Positions 1 to 7,930 of a DNA stretch of 16,620 nt are shown one piece after another. Position 1 is the first letter of the stretch; each line of letters starts with the position of its first letter. The notes under the pieces are model-generated. The model searched no databases. It saw nothing but the letters and a program-made list of their open reading frames with translations, and had not been told where the DNA came from. The stretch is from Chloroflexota bacterium (GTDB lineage: Bacteria > Chloroflexota > Anaerolineae > Anaerolineales > JACQED01): assembly GCA_016200785.1 (NCBI GenBank), contig JACQED010000465.1, positions 1 through 16,620 of the forward strand. Direction: 5' to 3'. The position numbers were made by a program, and so were the translations under genes.

Positions 1-665
1 CCCGTCGGCGCTTCGCCGCCGATCCAGTAATACGGCACGCCGCGCGGGTCGAGCCGCCTCACCAGTTCGTCGCGATAGACGCGCAATCCCTGCCGCGTGA
101 CCTGAACACCTTTGATCTTCTCCACGGGCAGGGCCGGCACATTCACGTTGAGAATGGTGTACGGCGGCAGGCCGCGCTTGCCCACCTCGGCGGCGATGCG
201 CGCGGCCCATTCCGCCGCTGCGCTATAGGCGGCAGCCTCATCGCCGGCTCCTCGCACTTTGCCCCCGTTCTCGCCGCCGTCCACCGACACGGCGATGCCC
301 GGCACTTTGCAGATCGCCGCCTCCATCGCCGCCGTCACCGTCCCCGAATATGTCACGTCGTGGCCGATGTTCGCGTAGGGGTTGATGCCCGCGACGACGA
401 TGTCGATCGGCTCGGGGATGAAGCCGAGCAGGGCGAGGGCGACGCAATCCGACGGCGCGCCGTCGCTGGCGAAGGCCGGCGATCCATAGGCCAGTCTGGT
501 CTCACGGACGCGCAGGGGTTTGTGCATCGTCTTCACGTGCCCGCTGGCCGACCAGTTTTTGTCCGGGGCCATCACGGTCACGCGGCCAACCGATCGCAAA
601 GCCTGCGTCAGGGCCAGCAATCCGGGCGCATTCACACCGTCGTCGTTTGTGACCAGTAAGTGCAT
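1..665 (-). CDS. surE: SurE 5'/3'-nucleotidase, C-terminus beyond the window
   Basis: SurE is a metal-dependent phosphatase that removes phosphate from nucleoside 5'- and 3'-monophosphates in the cytoplasm. About 221 codons are present, reading leftward from an ATG at 665-663; the last few dozen residues lie outside the window. The translation opens with the family signature LLVTNDDG (metal ligands D8 and D9). It continues with APDKNWSASGH (S39 position), AGIN (N95) and the strongly conserved DVTYSGTVTAAMEA near residue 103. The order and spacing match SurE throughout, so the identification is firm. One oddity is GINPYANIG where most members have a glycine after GIN. A GGAG ribosome site lies about seven bases before the start, and an extended -10 lies further upstream. 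It is transcribed divergently from the large plus-strand operon. Confidence 0.95.
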   Translation of the reverse strand, partial: MHLLVTNDDGVNAPGLLALTQALRSVGRVTVMAPDKNWSASGHVKTMHKPLRVRETRLAYGSPAFASDGAPSDCVALALLGFIPEPIDIVVAGINPYANIGHDVTYSGTVTAAMEAAICKVPGIAVSVDGGENGGKVRGAGDEAAAYSAAAEWAARIAAEVGKRGLPPYTILNVNVPALPVEKIKGVQVTRQGLRVYRDELVRRLDPRGVPYYWIGGEAPT

Positions 666-704
666 AAAGTGTCTCCAGTCGAAGAAGTGTGTCGAACGCG
701 GCGG

Positions 705-713
705 ATTGTATCA
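705..713 (-). promoter_or_regulatory. Extended -10 promoter for surE
   Basis: On the minus strand the sequence TGATACAAT gives an extended -10 (TGn plus TACAAT). Transcription would start near 698, leaving a leader of about 33 bases before the surE ATG. No convincing -35 box is visible, as is common for extended -10 promoters. This is inferred from sequence only. Confidence 0.45.
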
Positions 714-732
714 TAACGATAAACCCCCTCTC

Positions 733-766
733 CCGACGACAGCACGCTTCGCAGTCGTCGTCGGGC
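733..766. repeat. GC-rich inverted repeat upstream of surE
   Basis: CCCGACGAC at 733-741 is perfectly complementary to GTCGTCGGG at 758-766, with a 16-base loop. No T-tract follows on either strand, so it does not look like an intrinsic terminator. It lies upstream of the surE -10 and could be an operator or part of a dispersed palindrome. Function unknown. Confidence 0.4.
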
Positions 767-791
767 AGCCGTTCACTTGGTCGCCCGGCCT

Positions 792-868
792 TTACCACGA
801 AGGCACAAAGGGCACGAAGAAGACGTGGGGAAACTTGGCGTCTTGGTGTCTTTGTGTCCTGGTGGTTA
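792..868. repeat. Dispersed-type imperfect inverted repeat
   Basis: The left arm (792-819, beginning TTACCACGAAGGCACAAAG) and right arm (834-868, ending TGTGTCCTGGTGGTTA) are imperfect reverse complements around a short centre. Each arm is built from short CACGAAG / CACAAAG-like words. From general knowledge, repeats of this 'CACGAAGACACAAAG' style are scattered through intergenic DNA of several Chloroflexota and other environmental bacteria. That it is dispersed in this genome is inference, since only one copy is in the window. Confidence 0.5.
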
Positions 869-916
869 GATAACGGCCCGTGATCTGAACGCTTACGTCG
901 TCGGGACGCCGAAGGC

Positions 917-941
917 GGGTCGGGGGTGAAGGGGGTGAGGG
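917..941 (+). other. Four-run G cluster, possible G-quadruplex
   Basis: Four runs of three to five G are separated by loops of 2, 4 and 3 bases (GGG, GGGGG, GGGGG, GGG), which satisfies the usual G3+N1-7 pattern on the plus strand. It lies about 80 bases upstream of the operon promoter. Local GC is high, so folding is only a possibility. Confidence 0.3.
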
Positions 942-1023
942 TCGCTTGCGTTCGACTCCCCGCACAGGTACAATGCGACTCAGCATAAGATTCAAACGGC
1001 CCGGAAATTGCACCGTTCTTGAT

Positions 1024-1051
1024 TTGTGTCTGACTCCACTTGTGCTATACT
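1024..1051 (+). promoter_or_regulatory. Operon promoter with extended -10, probably leaderless
   Basis: TTGTGT at 1024-1029, a 16-base spacer, then TGCTATACT (1043-1051) containing the hexamer TATACT at 1046-1051. The predicted transcription start, about seven bases further on, falls at or next to the ATG at 1059, and there is no Shine-Dalgarno sequence. The first gene would therefore be translated from a leaderless message. TGTGC at 1041-1045 and GCACA at 1053-1057 form an inverted repeat around the -10, a possible operator. Confidence 0.55.
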
Positions 1052-1058
1052 CGCACAT

Positions 1059-1328
1059 ATGAACGACTCGCGCCCGATTGACCGCTTCTCCGCCCGCCTC
1101 GAAAGCCTCGGCCTCGGCGCGCTGGTCGCCGGCCTCATCGAAGCCGGCGCGGGGCCGCTTGGTTTCCTGGCCGCGCAGGGCCTATATCTGGCGGAGCCGG
1201 GGCTGGGCCTCTTCTTCGAGCGCTCGCGCCTGGACGAGGCCGCGGCGTGGCTCGACGACCCGTCTGGACTGTCCACCCTCGCCGAGAAAATCCGCCACAG
1301 AGAGTCGCGCGGCAGGAGTGACGCATGA
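1059..1328 (+). CDS. Small protein of unknown function, first gene of the operon
   Basis: An 89-residue protein that I do not recognise. The start at ATG 1059 is preferred over an in-frame upstream ATG at 1026 because the predicted promoter -10 lies between them, so a message beginning near 1058 cannot include the earlier codon. The first half is hydrophobic with glycine and alanine (residues about 15-45, including two short LGxGALVAGLIEAG-like stretches). The second half is charged and predicted helical (FFERSRLDEAAAWLDD near residue 52). It might sit at the membrane surface. Its stop overlaps the next start as ATGA, which indicates translational coupling with the DUF6754-like gene. No function is assigned. 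Confidence 0.7.
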   Translation: MNDSRPIDRFSARLESLGLGALVAGLIEAGAGPLGFLAAQGLYLAEPGLGLFFERSRLDEAAAWLDDPSGLSTLAEKIRHRESRGRSDA

Positions 1329-2122
1329 GCACCGACGCGCTGTGGAGGATTTCGACCGACGGCCCACTGGGCCTTGCCGTCGTTCTCCTCTTCGCCGCGC
1401 TGATGGCCGGCTTCGCGCTGTTCGCCCGGCGGGCACGCAAAGGGACGACGCCCCGACCCCCCGCCTTTCGCCCGATTGAAGCCTACAGCCGTTTGCCTCG
1501 CGCCATCGGCGAGGCGGTGGAAACGGGCCGCCGCTTGCACATCTCGCTTGGCTCCGGCTCGGTGGGCGCAAGCGACACCGCCTCGATACTCGCCGGCCTG
1601 ACCATCGTCGAGATCGTCGCCCAGGCGGCTTCGGCCAGCGACAAGCCGCCGGTCGTGACGGCCGGCGACGGCACAGCCTCGATACTCGCGCAGGACGCGC
1701 TGAGACGCGTATACACGCGACAGAATCTGATCGAGCGTTACGATCCCAACGCCGGTCGCCTCGCCGGCGCTACGCCGCTCTCATTCGCCGCCGGCGCGAT
1801 GATGACCGTGCCCGACGAGACGACCGCCGCCAACCTGGTCACCGGATCGTTCGGGACTGAGATCGCGCTGATCACCGAAGCCGGCGCGCGCGCGGGCATC
1901 ACTCAAATCGCCGGGGCGGGCGACCCGACGGCGCAGGCGCTGGCCTATGCCGGCGCCGACCATCCGCTCGTCGGCGAGGAACTTTACGTGGCCGGAGCCT
2001 ACTTGCGATCCTTCCCGGCCCACGTCGGATCGGTGCGAGCGCAGGACGCGATGCGCGTGCTGATCGTCGTCGCGATCGTCGTGCTGGCGATAGCTCGCGC
2101 CCTGGGCCTGGGAACGCCGTGA
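1325..2122 (+). CDS. DUF6754-like membrane protein
   Basis: A 265-residue protein with one membrane segment near each end (about 15-34 and 244-262) and a soluble α/β-looking domain between them (about 50-240). Recognisable patterns are GRRLHISLGSG (69-79), TAGDGTASILA (112-122), GSFG (174-177) and AGAGDPTAQALA (196-207). Their order resembles the family I recall as DUF6754, common in Chloroflexota and often near a MutL-like gene. The assignment rests on memory of the pattern, not on a search. The domain could face either side of the membrane; a basic cluster after the first segment (RRARK) suggests that the following domain is cytoplasmic. The ATG overlaps the preceding stop and the stop overlaps the next GTG, so it is fully coupled within the operon. 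Biochemical role unknown. Confidence 0.75.
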   Translation: MSTDALWRISTDGPLGLAVVLLFAALMAGFALFARRARKGTTPRPPAFRPIEAYSRLPRAIGEAVETGRRLHISLGSGSVGASDTASILAGLTIVEIVAQAASASDKPPVVTAGDGTASILAQDALRRVYTRQNLIERYDPNAGRLAGATPLSFAAGAMMTVPDETTAANLVTGSFGTEIALITEAGARAGITQIAGAGDPTAQALAYAGADHPLVGEELYVAGAYLRSFPAHVGSVRAQDAMRVLIVVAIVVLAIARALGLGTP

Positions 2123-2739
2123 AACGAATCATCCCCACCGCCATCGCCGTCGCCGTCGGCATCGTCACACTGCTCGGCTACTTCATCGACCGGGGAGAAT
2201 TCAAGGTTCCGCAACTCGTCCTGCTCAACTGGGCGACAACGCTGGCCGCGGTGGCTCTGCTCGTCGGCATCGTCAACCTCCTGCGGGTGCACGCCGCCAA
2301 AGTCGGCGCGTCGAACGTCAACTCGTTCTACAGCCTCCTCCTTCTGCTGACTTTCTTTGGCGTCGTGGGAGTCGGATTCTGGCTCGGCCCGGCGGGCGCG
2401 CCGGCGCGCTGGGTGTTTCGCTACCTCATCGCGCCGACCGAAGCCGCCGTGGGCGCGTTGTTGTTCTTCTTCCTTGTCTTTGCCGGCTATCGCCTTCTGC
2501 GTGTGCCTCGATCGCCGTGGTGGGCCGCGCCTGTGTTCGTCGTCGTCGCGCTCATCGTGCTGATTGGCCTCGCTCCGCTCACTATACCGGGGACCGAGGC
2601 GCTGGGGGGAATCCACAACTGGATCGTGCAGGTTCCGGCAGCCGCCGGCGCGCGCGGCATTCTGCTCGGCGTTGCGCTCGGCGTCATCGCCACCGGCTTG
2701 CGCGTTTTGCTGGCCGCCGATCGGCCGTACGGGGATTAG
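2119..2739 (+). CDS. Polytopic membrane protein, six predicted helices
   Basis: A 206-residue, very hydrophobic protein. By eye there are six membrane segments: about 4-21, 33-55, 69-89, 99-125, 134-152 and 180-200. The loop after segment two is basic (LLRVHAAKVG), which suggests a cytoplasmic side. The pattern LLNWATTLAAVALLVGI followed by RVHAAK looks like a conserved Chloroflexota protein that I have seen next to DUF6754 genes, but I know no function. The start is GTG, overlapping the preceding stop as GTGA; only three bases separate its stop from the next gene. It probably forms a membrane complex with the other products of this operon; that is inference from gene order. Confidence 0.75.
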   Translation: MKRIIPTAIAVAVGIVTLLGYFIDRGEFKVPQLVLLNWATTLAAVALLVGIVNLLRVHAAKVGASNVNSFYSLLLLLTFFGVVGVGFWLGPAGAPARWVFRYLIAPTEAAVGALLFFFLVFAGYRLLRVPRSPWWAAPVFVVVALIVLIGLAPLTIPGTEALGGIHNWIVQVPAAAGARGILLGVALGVIATGLRVLLAADRPYGD

Positions 2740-2742
2740 ATC

Positions 2743-5454
2743 GTGGCTGATATTCGTTGCCCGATGTGCGGCAGGCCTAATCCCGATACCGACGTCGAGT
2801 GCCAGCATTGCGGCTCGCGGCTGAAGCCGCTCGTCGTCTCCGGTGCGACAACACCCGCGCCACCGGCGAGTCAGACCGCACTGCCGGGTGAGGCAGCAGC
2901 ACCGCCCTCGCCGCCGGGAGCCGTCCCGCCCTGGCTTCAACGTCTGCGCTCGCAAACGGGGACCGCGCCGTTGCCGAGACCTGCGCCGCAAGCGCCGGCC
3001 TCGCCGCCTCAGGCCGAACCGCAGCCGGCGTCCGTGCCTCAGCCGCCTCAGCCGCAGCAACCACAACCGCCGGCCGGGAGGCGCGGAACCGGCGAGCTGT
3101 TCAGATCACTTCGCGCCGCCGCCTCGCATCAGCCATCACTGGAAGAAGAAGTATCGCCGGAACCCGAAGTCCCACTCCAACACGTTGAGATACCCGACTG
3201 GCTTAAGAATCTCCGCGGCGCGCCGACGCCAGCGCCTCAAGTGATAGCCGCGCCCGCTCCCCAACCCGAATCATCCGATGGGTTGAGTGCACCACGCGGG
3301 CAGGCAAGCACTACGCTTCAACCCGAACCCTCGTCCGCCTCGGGTGATTGGATGAATTCCTTGCGCGGACCAGCTGCCGCCCCGCCTCAAACCCAAGCGG
3401 CAGAACCGTCGAGCCAGGCCGAAATCCCCGATTGGTTGCGCGCAATGAAGGCGCAGACCGGCGCGCCGGAGCCGCCTCTCTTCACCGAGACTCCCGATTG
3501 GATGCAGCCCGCTGGCTCGGAGCCGCCCGCAGCCGCCGGCGAAGTGCCCGATTGGATGCAACCGAGCGGCGTGACACCAGCGGCAATTTCTGCCGAAGAA
3601 CCCGACTGGCTCAAGCCCGGCGGCGTGACTCCAACGGCGCCGGTCGGTGAGCCAACGCCCGCCATCCCCGGTGAAATGCCTGATTGGTTGAAACCCAGTG
3701 GCGCGACACCGGCGCCAACTCCCGAACAGCCCGAGTGGATGCAACCGGGCGGCGCGACGCCGACAGCGCCAACTCCCGAACTGCCCGACTGGATGCAACC
3801 CAGCACCACGGCGCAGGCGACACCCTCCGCCGAGATGCCGGATTGGTTGAAGCCCAGCGGCGGCACAGCTGACAAGGAGGTCTCGGCCGGCGATGAAGAG
3901 ACGCCCGAGTGGCTGGCCTCGCTCGCCCCGTCTGAACCTTCTACCCTGCCGAGAATGCCGGCGATCGTCACCGAGGACGCTTTCGACTTTCTGCCGCCCG
4001 CGCCTCCTGAGGCTCCGACCGGAGAAGCTTGGCCGACGGCGAGTCAATTGCCCGATTGGTTGGAGGCCATGCGCCCCACCGGAGTCGAGGGTGCGCCTCC
4101 GAGTCCCGCGCCCGCCGCGCAAGAAATCGAAATTCCCATTCCGGCCGCCGAGAAAATTGCCGCGCCGACCGCGCGCCCGTCCGCTCCGCCCACCAGAGAG
4201 AAAACGGTGGAGCCTGCCGAGGCCGCCGACCTGGCCAGGGCCGCCCTTCCGGCGTGGCTCGAGGCGATGCGGCCGATTGCCGGAGGCAAGCCGACTTCCC
4301 CGGCGATCGAGGAATACGAAGAGACCGCCGGCCCATTGGCCGGCATGCGCGGTGTGATCCCGGCCGAGCCGGTCGTCGCCCTGCCCTCGATGAAACTCAC
4401 CGCCGCGACTCGCCCCTCGGTGAGCGAGACGCACGCGGCGAAAGTTCAACTACTCGAGGCGATTTTGAAAGAGGAGACCGCGCCGCAGGCTGTGGGCGTG
4501 GCTGACCGGGCCAGGCCGATCATCGCGCTGATCGAAAGACTCACCGTGTTCGTGATCCTCGCAGTTGCCGTCATCGCGCCGTTCGCCGGCACGGGGCCAA
4601 CTTTCACGCCGCCGAGCACCTTCCCCGCCGAAACCATCGCCGCTCGCGATCTCGTCCTCTCCTTGCCGCCCGACCGGCCGGTGCTGATCGCTTTCGAATA
4701 CGACCCCGGCGCGACCGGCGAACTCGATCGACAGGCGGATGCCCTGCTGACGCATTTGGCCTCGCGCCGCTTGCGAATCGTCACCGTGAGCACCCGACCT
4801 CTGGGAGCCAGCCTGGCCCAGAATGCGCTCGAACGCAATCTTACCGGCAACGCGAACTATGCCTATCGAAAGAGTTTCGCGAATCTGGGCTACCTGCCCG
4901 GCGGCGCACTCAGCCTGCCCGTGTTCGCCGCCAGCCCGCGCGAAGTCATCAGCGCAGACTTCGCCGACGGCGGCGACCTCAGCGTGCCTCTGCCGCGCAA
5001 TTACGACCTCTGGCAGACCGAAGCGATTAGCGACGTGCATCGCATTTCTGATTTCAGCATGATCGCCGTCGTCGCCAATTCACCCGAGGCGATGCGCGCC
5101 TGGATCGAGCAGGTGAAACCGTACGCGCCGCAAACGCCGGTGATCGCGCTGGTCAGCGCCTCGGCCGAGCCGCTCGTCCAGCCGTATTTCATCAAAAACG
5201 ATCCTTCGACGCTGCAGGACGAGACGGCCGCCGGCCCGCTTCAGGGAATCGTCAGCGGCGTGTTTGGCGCGATGAGTTACGATCAACTCTACCGATCGAG
5301 CGCCGGCCTGCCCACGGGCTTGACCGGCGCCGCCTCCCAGCGCTGGGACGCGCAGGCCTTCGGCCTGCTGGCCGCGGCCGGCCTCGTCGCCGCCGGCGGG
5401 TTGATCTTCGGGCTGTACGGCATCTTCAAATACATGAGGGCAAGGAGCACGTGA
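2743..5454 (+). CDS. Zinc-ribbon, PDWL-repeat, two-pass membrane protein
   Basis: A 903-residue protein built in clear modules. Residues 6-23 hold a zinc ribbon (C6, C9, C20, C23). Residues 35-560 are low-complexity proline/alanine/glutamate-rich sequence carrying fourteen tryptophan motifs of the form P-[DEA]-W-[LM], starting at 62, 151, 201 (GDWM), 229, 251, 269, 287, 313, 330, 348, 366, 388, 437 and 503. Residues about 593-616 form a membrane segment. Residues about 625-860 look like a folded α/β domain (PPDRPVLIAFEYDPG at 642-656, RIVTVSTRPLG at 678-688), and a second membrane segment lies at 872-895. The long N-terminal tail is probably cytoplasmic and the α/β domain extracytoplasmic. 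The repeated tryptophan motifs look like short linear binding sites for one partner. GTG start, preceded by a GGGG run; its stop overlaps the next GTG. No function is known to me. Confidence 0.8.
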   Translation: MADIRCPMCGRPNPDTDVECQHCGSRLKPLVVSGATTPAPPASQTALPGEAAAPPSPPGAVPPWLQRLRSQTGTAPLPRPAPQAPASPPQAEPQPASVPQPPQPQQPQPPAGRRGTGELFRSLRAAASHQPSLEEEVSPEPEVPLQHVEIPDWLKNLRGAPTPAPQVIAAPAPQPESSDGLSAPRGQASTTLQPEPSSASGDWMNSLRGPAAAPPQTQAAEPSSQAEIPDWLRAMKAQTGAPEPPLFTETPDWMQPAGSEPPAAAGEVPDWMQPSGVTPAAISAEEPDWLKPGGVTPTAPVGEPTPAIPGEMPDWLKPSGATPAPTPEQPEWMQPGGATPTAPTPELPDWMQPSTTAQATPSAEMPDWLKPSGGTADKEVSAGDEETPEWLASLAPSEPSTLPRMPAIVTEDAFDFLPPAPPEAPTGEAWPTASQLPDWLEAMRPTGVEGAPPSPAPAAQEIEIPIPAAEKIAAPTARPSAPPTREKTVEPAEAADLARAALPAWLEAMRPIAGGKPTSPAIEEYEETAGPLAGMRGVIPAEPVVALPSMKLTAATRPSVSETHAAKVQLLEAILKEETAPQAVGVADRARPIIALIERLTVFVILAVAVIAPFAGTGPTFTPPSTFPAETIAARDLVLSLPPDRPVLIAFEYDPGATGELDRQADALLTHLASRRLRIVTVSTRPLGASLAQNALERNLTGNANYAYRKSFANLGYLPGGALSLPVFAASPREVISADFADGGDLSVPLPRNYDLWQTEAISDVHRISDFSMIAVVANSPEAMRAWIEQVKPYAPQTPVIALVSASAEPLVQPYFIKNDPSTLQDETAAGPLQGIVSGVFGAMSYDQLYRSSAGLPTGLTGAASQRWDAQAFGLLAAAGLVAAGGLIFGLYGIFKYMRARST
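3427..3858 (+). repeat. Dense part of the PDWL/PDWM coding repeat
   Basis: Within the zinc-ribbon protein, eight tryptophan motifs fall in about 140 residues (229-372), spaced 15-26 residues apart. Typical units read PDWMQPSGVTP or PDWLKPSGATP. The DNA copies are related but not identical, so the repeat has diverged while the P-D-W-[LM]-x-P core stayed fixed, which suggests selection at protein level. The opposite strand also shows long open frames here, and these are a by-product of the repeat. Confidence 0.8.
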
Positions 5455-6179
5455 GTCTCGTCGATCTCTCCGGACTCATCGTCAGCCTGGTGCTCACGCT
5501 GATGGTGTTCAGTTACCTGCTGGGCGAAAATCCGTTGTCTCGCCCGCTGTATCGCATCGCTCTGCACGTCTTCATCGGCGCGGCGGCGGGATACACGGTC
5601 GTGCTTATCGGGTGGTACGTGATCTGGCCGCGTCTCGTCGTGCCGCTTCGCGACCTGGCGCTGAGCGGCGTGCCGTCGGCCTCGCTCATCATTTCGGCCG
5701 TGCCGCTCATTTTGAGTCTGTCCCTGTTGTTCAAACTCCTGCGCTCGTCGTTGTCTCAAGTCGGCAACATGTCGATCGCGTTCGTGGTCGGCGTGGGCGC
5801 GGCGGCGGCGGTGGGCGGCGCGGTCACGGGCACGCTCTTCCCTCAGGTGAGAGCCGGCGCGGCGGCCAGCGCCTTTCCGCTGGCCGACCTGCCCAGGTTG
5901 GCCGATCTGAGTTCGGGCGCGTTCGAGCGGCTGGTGGATGCGGGGGTGTTCCTGATCGGCACGCTGTCCGCCCTGCTTTACTTTTTCTTCTCGGCCCAGC
6001 GCGCGCCGGCCGGCCCCGCCCGGCCCGCGGCGATGACGGTTGTGGCCACCATCGGCACAGTGTTCATCAACGTCGCCTATGCCGCGCTGTATGCCGGCGC
6101 GGTGGCCGCCAGCCTGGCCCTGCTGGCTGACCGCGTCGCGTTCTTGCGCGAGGCGATCGGAAAACTCAGCTTTCAATAA
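5451..6179 (+). CDS. Polytopic membrane protein of the MutL-like operon
   Basis: A 242-residue integral membrane protein with six or seven hydrophobic segments by eye (about 7-25, 33-58, 70-96, 107-128, 162-180, 192-224). Charged turns include FKLLRSSLS after the third segment and a proline/arginine loop near 183-190. I recognise no transporter or enzyme motif. The GTG start overlaps the stop of the zinc-ribbon gene as GTGA, and the TAA stop shares a base with the MutL-like ATG, so the reading order is tightly fixed. It is a candidate membrane partner for the MutL-like ATPase; that is inferred from context only. Confidence 0.75.
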   Translation: MSLVDLSGLIVSLVLTLMVFSYLLGENPLSRPLYRIALHVFIGAAAGYTVVLIGWYVIWPRLVVPLRDLALSGVPSASLIISAVPLILSLSLLFKLLRSSLSQVGNMSIAFVVGVGAAAAVGGAVTGTLFPQVRAGAAASAFPLADLPRLADLSSGAFERLVDAGVFLIGTLSALLYFFFSAQRAPAGPARPAAMTVVATIGTVFINVAYAALYAGAVAASLALLADRVAFLREAIGKLSFQ

Positions 6180-7930
6180 TGGCTATCACCCCGACAGGCG
6201 ACTCTCTGCTCGCAGTAGATTTCGGCTCGACGACGACGCGCGTCGCGCTGTTTGACGTGGTGGACGGCGAATACCGTTTCGTCGCCGCCGGGGGCGCGCC
6301 GACGACCGCCGAGCCGCCCTATCTCAACGTCGTCGAGGGCCTGCGCCACGCGGTTGAAAATTTGCGCGCCGTCACCGGACGGGTGTTGATGGACGACACG
6401 GACAAGGTGATCATGCCGGCGCGCGGCGACGGAGGGGGCGTGGACGCATTCGTCGCCACAGCCAGCGCCGGCCAGCCGCTCAAGACCGTCATCATGGGCC
6501 TGCTGCCCGATGTCTCGGTCGAGAGCGCCCTCCGCGCCGCGCAGTCCACCTACTTGCGCGTGTCTGAAGTTTTCGGCCTCGGCGACCGGCGGCGCGAAGA
6601 ACAACAGGTGGACGCGATCCTCAAGACCCAACCCGATCTCGTGATCATCGCCGGCGGCACGGAGGGCGGCGCCGTGGAGGCCGTGATGCGGCTGGCGGAG
6701 ACCGTGGGCCTGGCCTGCGAGTTATTGGACGAGCGCCACCGGCCGCGGGTGCTGTTCGCCGGCAACGCCGCGCTGCGCGACGACGTGAGCAAAACCCTCA
6801 AGCCTTACAACGTCGAGGTTCATCCGGCTCTGAACCTGCGCCCCTCGCTCGACGTGGAGCAGATCGATTCGGCGCGGCACGAACTCGCCGCGCTGTATCA
6901 GGCGCAGCGCGCGGCGACGATCGGCGGCATGGGCGAAGTGGCGCTGTGGGGCGGTGGCATCACGCCGACCTCCACCGCCTTTGGCCGCCTCATCCGCTAC
7001 CTGAGTAAGAGTTACGACTCGTCGAAGGGCGCGCTGGGCGTGGACCTGGGTTCGGCCCACACCACGGTAGCCGCCGCGTTCAACGGACGTCTCTCGCTTT
7101 ACACGCAGCCCGATCTGGGCATGGGCTACAACGCGCACAACGTGCTCGACGATGCCCCAATCGAACACCTCGCTCGCTGGCTCCCGGTTGACATGCCCGA
7201 TCGCGCGGTGCGCGACTATGTGCTGAACAAAACTCTGCACCCGAACACGATCCCTCAGGACGTGAACGAACTGCACCTCGAGCACGCACTGGCCAGACAA
7301 GTGTTGCGCGAGGCTTTGCGGAAGGCCCGCCCGGCGTGGCCGGCCTCGGCGCGGAGCGCGCGCGCCGACCTCCTGCCGTGGTTCGAGCCGATCGTCGCCG
7401 CCGGCGGCGTGCTGGCCGGCGCGCCCCGCCCGGCTCACGCCGCGCTCGTCCTGCTCGATGCCCTTCAGCCGACCGGCATCACGACGCTCCTGCTCGACGC
7501 CAACGGCATCGCGGCGGCCCTCGGCGCGGCATCGCCGGTCAATTCATTGGTCACCATTCAGGTGACCGACTCGGGAGCTCTGCTCAACCTCGGGCCGGTC
7601 GTCGCGCCGGTTGGGCTGGCGCGCGCCGGGCAGACCGTCCTGCGAATCAAGATGTCATACGCCGGCGGCGACACCGTCAACTCCGACATTGCCTTCGGAT
7701 CGATTCAAGTCTTGCCGCTCTCGGCGGCGCAGACGGCGACGATCAACCTTCAGCCACTGCGCGGCTTCGACGTCGGGCGCGGCCCCGGCCGCCCGGCGGT
7801 CTTGCGCGACGTCGAGGGCGGCGCGGTCGGCTTGATCGTGGACGCGCGCGGCCGGCCGCTGATCTTGTCCAAAAGGCCCGACAAGCGCCGCGAGGCGAAT
7901 CAAAAGTGGCTGTGGGAGATGGGTGGCTGA
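6179..7930 (+). CDS. MutL-like (glutamate mutase L family) ASKHA ATPase
   Basis: A 583-residue protein matching the family named after MutL (GlmL), the accessory protein encoded with cobalamin-dependent glutamate mutase. It shows two actin-like nucleotide-binding modules: LAVDFGSTTTRVALFD at 11-26, IIAGGTEGG at 156-164 and LFAGNAALRDD at 192-202 in the first; LGVDLGSAHTTVAAAFNG at 286-303 and IVAAGGVLAGA at 405-415 in the second. Length and motif order fit the family. Known members are thought to act like reactivating or chaperone ATPases. No mutase subunit, B12 transport gene or methylaspartase is present, so that role is doubtful here. It overlaps both neighbours by one base. I leave the gene symbol empty to avoid confusion with the DNA-repair MutL, which is unrelated. 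Confidence 0.85.
   Translation: MAITPTGDSLLAVDFGSTTTRVALFDVVDGEYRFVAAGGAPTTAEPPYLNVVEGLRHAVENLRAVTGRVLMDDTDKVIMPARGDGGGVDAFVATASAGQPLKTVIMGLLPDVSVESALRAAQSTYLRVSEVFGLGDRRREEQQVDAILKTQPDLVIIAGGTEGGAVEAVMRLAETVGLACELLDERHRPRVLFAGNAALRDDVSKTLKPYNVEVHPALNLRPSLDVEQIDSARHELAALYQAQRAATIGGMGEVALWGGGITPTSTAFGRLIRYLSKSYDSSKGALGVDLGSAHTTVAAAFNGRLSLYTQPDLGMGYNAHNVLDDAPIEHLARWLPVDMPDRAVRDYVLNKTLHPNTIPQDVNELHLEHALARQVLREALRKARPAWPASARSARADLLPWFEPIVAAGGVLAGAPRPAHAALVLLDALQPTGITTLLLDANGIAAALGAASPVNSLVTIQVTDSGALLNLGPVVAPVGLARAGQTVLRIKMSYAGGDTVNSDIAFGSIQVLPLSAAQTATINLQPLRGFDVGRGPGRPAVLRDVEGGAVGLIVDARGRPLILSKRPDKRREANQKWLWEMGG

Larger units (their letters stand above)
666..1058. other. Gene-free divergent intergenic region
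   Basis: This 393-base stretch separates surE from the plus-strand operon. I find no credible gene in either direction; the open frames here lack family resemblance or ribosome sites. It holds, in order, the surE promoter, a GC-rich hairpin (733-766), an imperfect inverted repeat of dispersed-repeat type (792-868), a cluster of G runs (917-941) and the operon promoter (1024-1051). Confidence 0.7.

Noticed and set aside
1999..3066. 355-codon minus-strand frame across the polytopic protein and the zinc-ribbon start
   Set aside because: Extremely arginine-rich with no recognisable domain; an antisense shadow of GC-rich genes.
3271..4449. Long open frames on the minus strand opposite the PDWL repeat
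   Set aside because: They mirror the repeat (regular glycine/serine or histidine-proline periodicity), lack ribosome sites and resemble no family. The plus-strand protein has a zinc ribbon, membrane segments and operon coupling.
7336..7929. Upstream extension of the frame that encodes the barrel-sandwich/KOW-like protein
   Set aside because: It would overlap the MutL-like gene by almost 600 bases and is arginine-rich, as expected for an out-of-frame reading of GC-rich coding DNA. The ATG at 7930 sharing a base with the MutL-like stop fits the operon pattern.
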